DNA of 5,193 nucleotides, taken from assembly GCA_027357125.1 (NCBI GenBank), contig DAHVVW010000180.1, positions 1-5,193 on the forward strand. Direction: 5' to 3'. Of the stretch, positions 4,875 to 5,193 are shown one piece after another (positions within the stretch are counted from its first letter, which is position 1; each line of letters begins with the position of its first letter). This DNA is from Clostridiales bacterium. Its GTDB lineage: Bacteria > Bacillota > Desulfitobacteriia > Desulfitobacteriales > Desulfitobacteriaceae. The position numbers were made by a program, and so were the translations under genes. The notes under the pieces were generated by a model that made no database searches, was not told where the DNA came from, and was given only the letters and a program-made list of their open reading frames with translations.

Positions 4875-5156
4875 ATGAATATTAAAGATGATATTAGACC
4901 TATTTCTTATATTAAAGCCAATGCAGCTGAGATTCTAGAGCAAGTGAACGAGACTCACAGACCCGTCTATGTTACTCAGAACGGTGAGGCTAAGGCAGTT
5001 CTGTTGGATACTGAATCCTATGAAAAAATGAAGAAGGCCATCGGTTTATTAAAAATATTGGCCCAGGGCGAACGCGATATAGTCGATGGAAAAGTTATGT
5101 TACAGGAAGACTTTTTCTCAGGGTTAGATCGTGACTTTGACGATATTAGACCATGA
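4875..5156 (+). CDS. Phd/YefM-family type II antitoxin
   Basis: The 93-residue product should bind DNA through its N-terminal domain and neutralise the partner toxin with its C-terminal tail. Residues 8-50 carry the family signs: RPISYIKANAAEILEQV (8-24), then RPVYVTQNGEAKAVLLD (29-45) and SYEKM (48-52). This is the YefM/Phd fold of strand, helix and 'vtxnGkxxavlls..eYe'. Residues about 55-93 are charged and helical (ILAQGERDIVDG, LDRDFDDIRP), as expected of a toxin-binding tail. ATG 4875 is chosen because an earlier TTG (4842) would lie inside the promoter. Its stop overlaps the next start as ATGA (5153-5156), so the downstream toxin is probably translated by coupling. Autorepression through the GTAC repeat at 4843-4860 is likely. 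Confidence 0.9.
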   Translation: MNIKDDIRPISYIKANAAEILEQVNETHRPVYVTQNGEAKAVLLDTESYEKMKKAIGLLKILAQGERDIVDGKVMLQEDFFSGLDRDFDDIRP

Positions 5157-5193
5157 CTACAGTAGTTTATCAGGTCTTCTGGACACAAACTGC
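5153..5193 (+). CDS. type II toxin, RelE/ParE superfamily (N-terminal 13 residues; cut by window edge)
   Basis: ATG 5153 overlaps the antitoxin stop by the ATGA arrangement and opens the frame MTTVVYQVFWTQT, which runs off the window. A short beta strand followed by 'xWTxxA' is how many RelE/ParE toxins begin (recalled pattern 'YxVxWTxxAxxDL'), and Phd/YefM antitoxins are commonly paired with this superfamily. RelE-type members cut mRNA on the ribosome and ParE-type members poison gyrase; 13 residues cannot tell which. Whether the gene is intact lies outside the window. Confidence 0.65.
   Translation, partial: MTTVVYQVFWTQT

Overview
This 5.2 kb window looks like chromosomal DNA of a Gram-positive, low-to-mid-GC bacterium, most likely a spore-forming anaerobe of the Clostridia (Peptococcaceae-like). 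The clues are strong AAGGGAGG/AAAGGAGG ribosome binding sites, sigma-A-type promoters with TTGACA-like -35 boxes, and protein sequences that read like Firmicutes families. The genus is not determined. I recognised no RNA gene, CRISPR array or insertion sequence. Family assignments come from reading translations and recalled consensus, not from searches.

Layout from left to right. (1) Positions 1-423 are a wrecked toxin-antitoxin pair. The tail of a UPF0175 antitoxin runs in frame into the middle of a DUF3368 PIN-like toxin, and the toxin is then broken by a +1 frameshift near 246. (2) An intact Mn/Fe superoxide dismutase of a spore-former type (593-1243) has its own promoter. (3) A two-gene operon follows, with visibly higher GC: an FMN nitroreductase-family protein (1371-1937) and, 50 bases on, a TTG-started aromatic-acid-exporter-family (ArAE/DUF939) membrane protein (1988-3046). 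(4) Positions 3046-3371 are a small gene graveyard: the C-terminal half of a PII signalling protein with a TGA in place of a conserved glycine, followed directly by the last ~36 residues of a crotonase/enoyl-CoA hydratase. (5) On the minus strand, a 445-residue protein (3373-4710) ends in a plasmid pRiA4b ORF-3 domain and has a ~310-residue N-terminal region that I do not recognise. (6) Divergent from it, at the right edge, is a type II toxin-antitoxin operon: a Phd/YefM antitoxin (4875-5156) whose stop overlaps the start of a RelE/ParE-like toxin that leaves the window. A GTAC-core operator candidate overlaps its promoter.

How the parts may work together: superoxide dismutase, a flavin reductase and an aromatic/amphiphile exporter suggest stress or xenobiotic defence, but only the last two look co-transcribed. 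The flanks (one dead and one apparently live toxin-antitoxin locus, plus two gene stubs and a plasmid-family protein) mark a stretch with repeated deletion and gene turnover. No clearly new multi-gene system is evident. The best leads are the toxin-antitoxin operator, the unknown N-terminal region of the pRiA4b-type protein, and the stacked gene relics.
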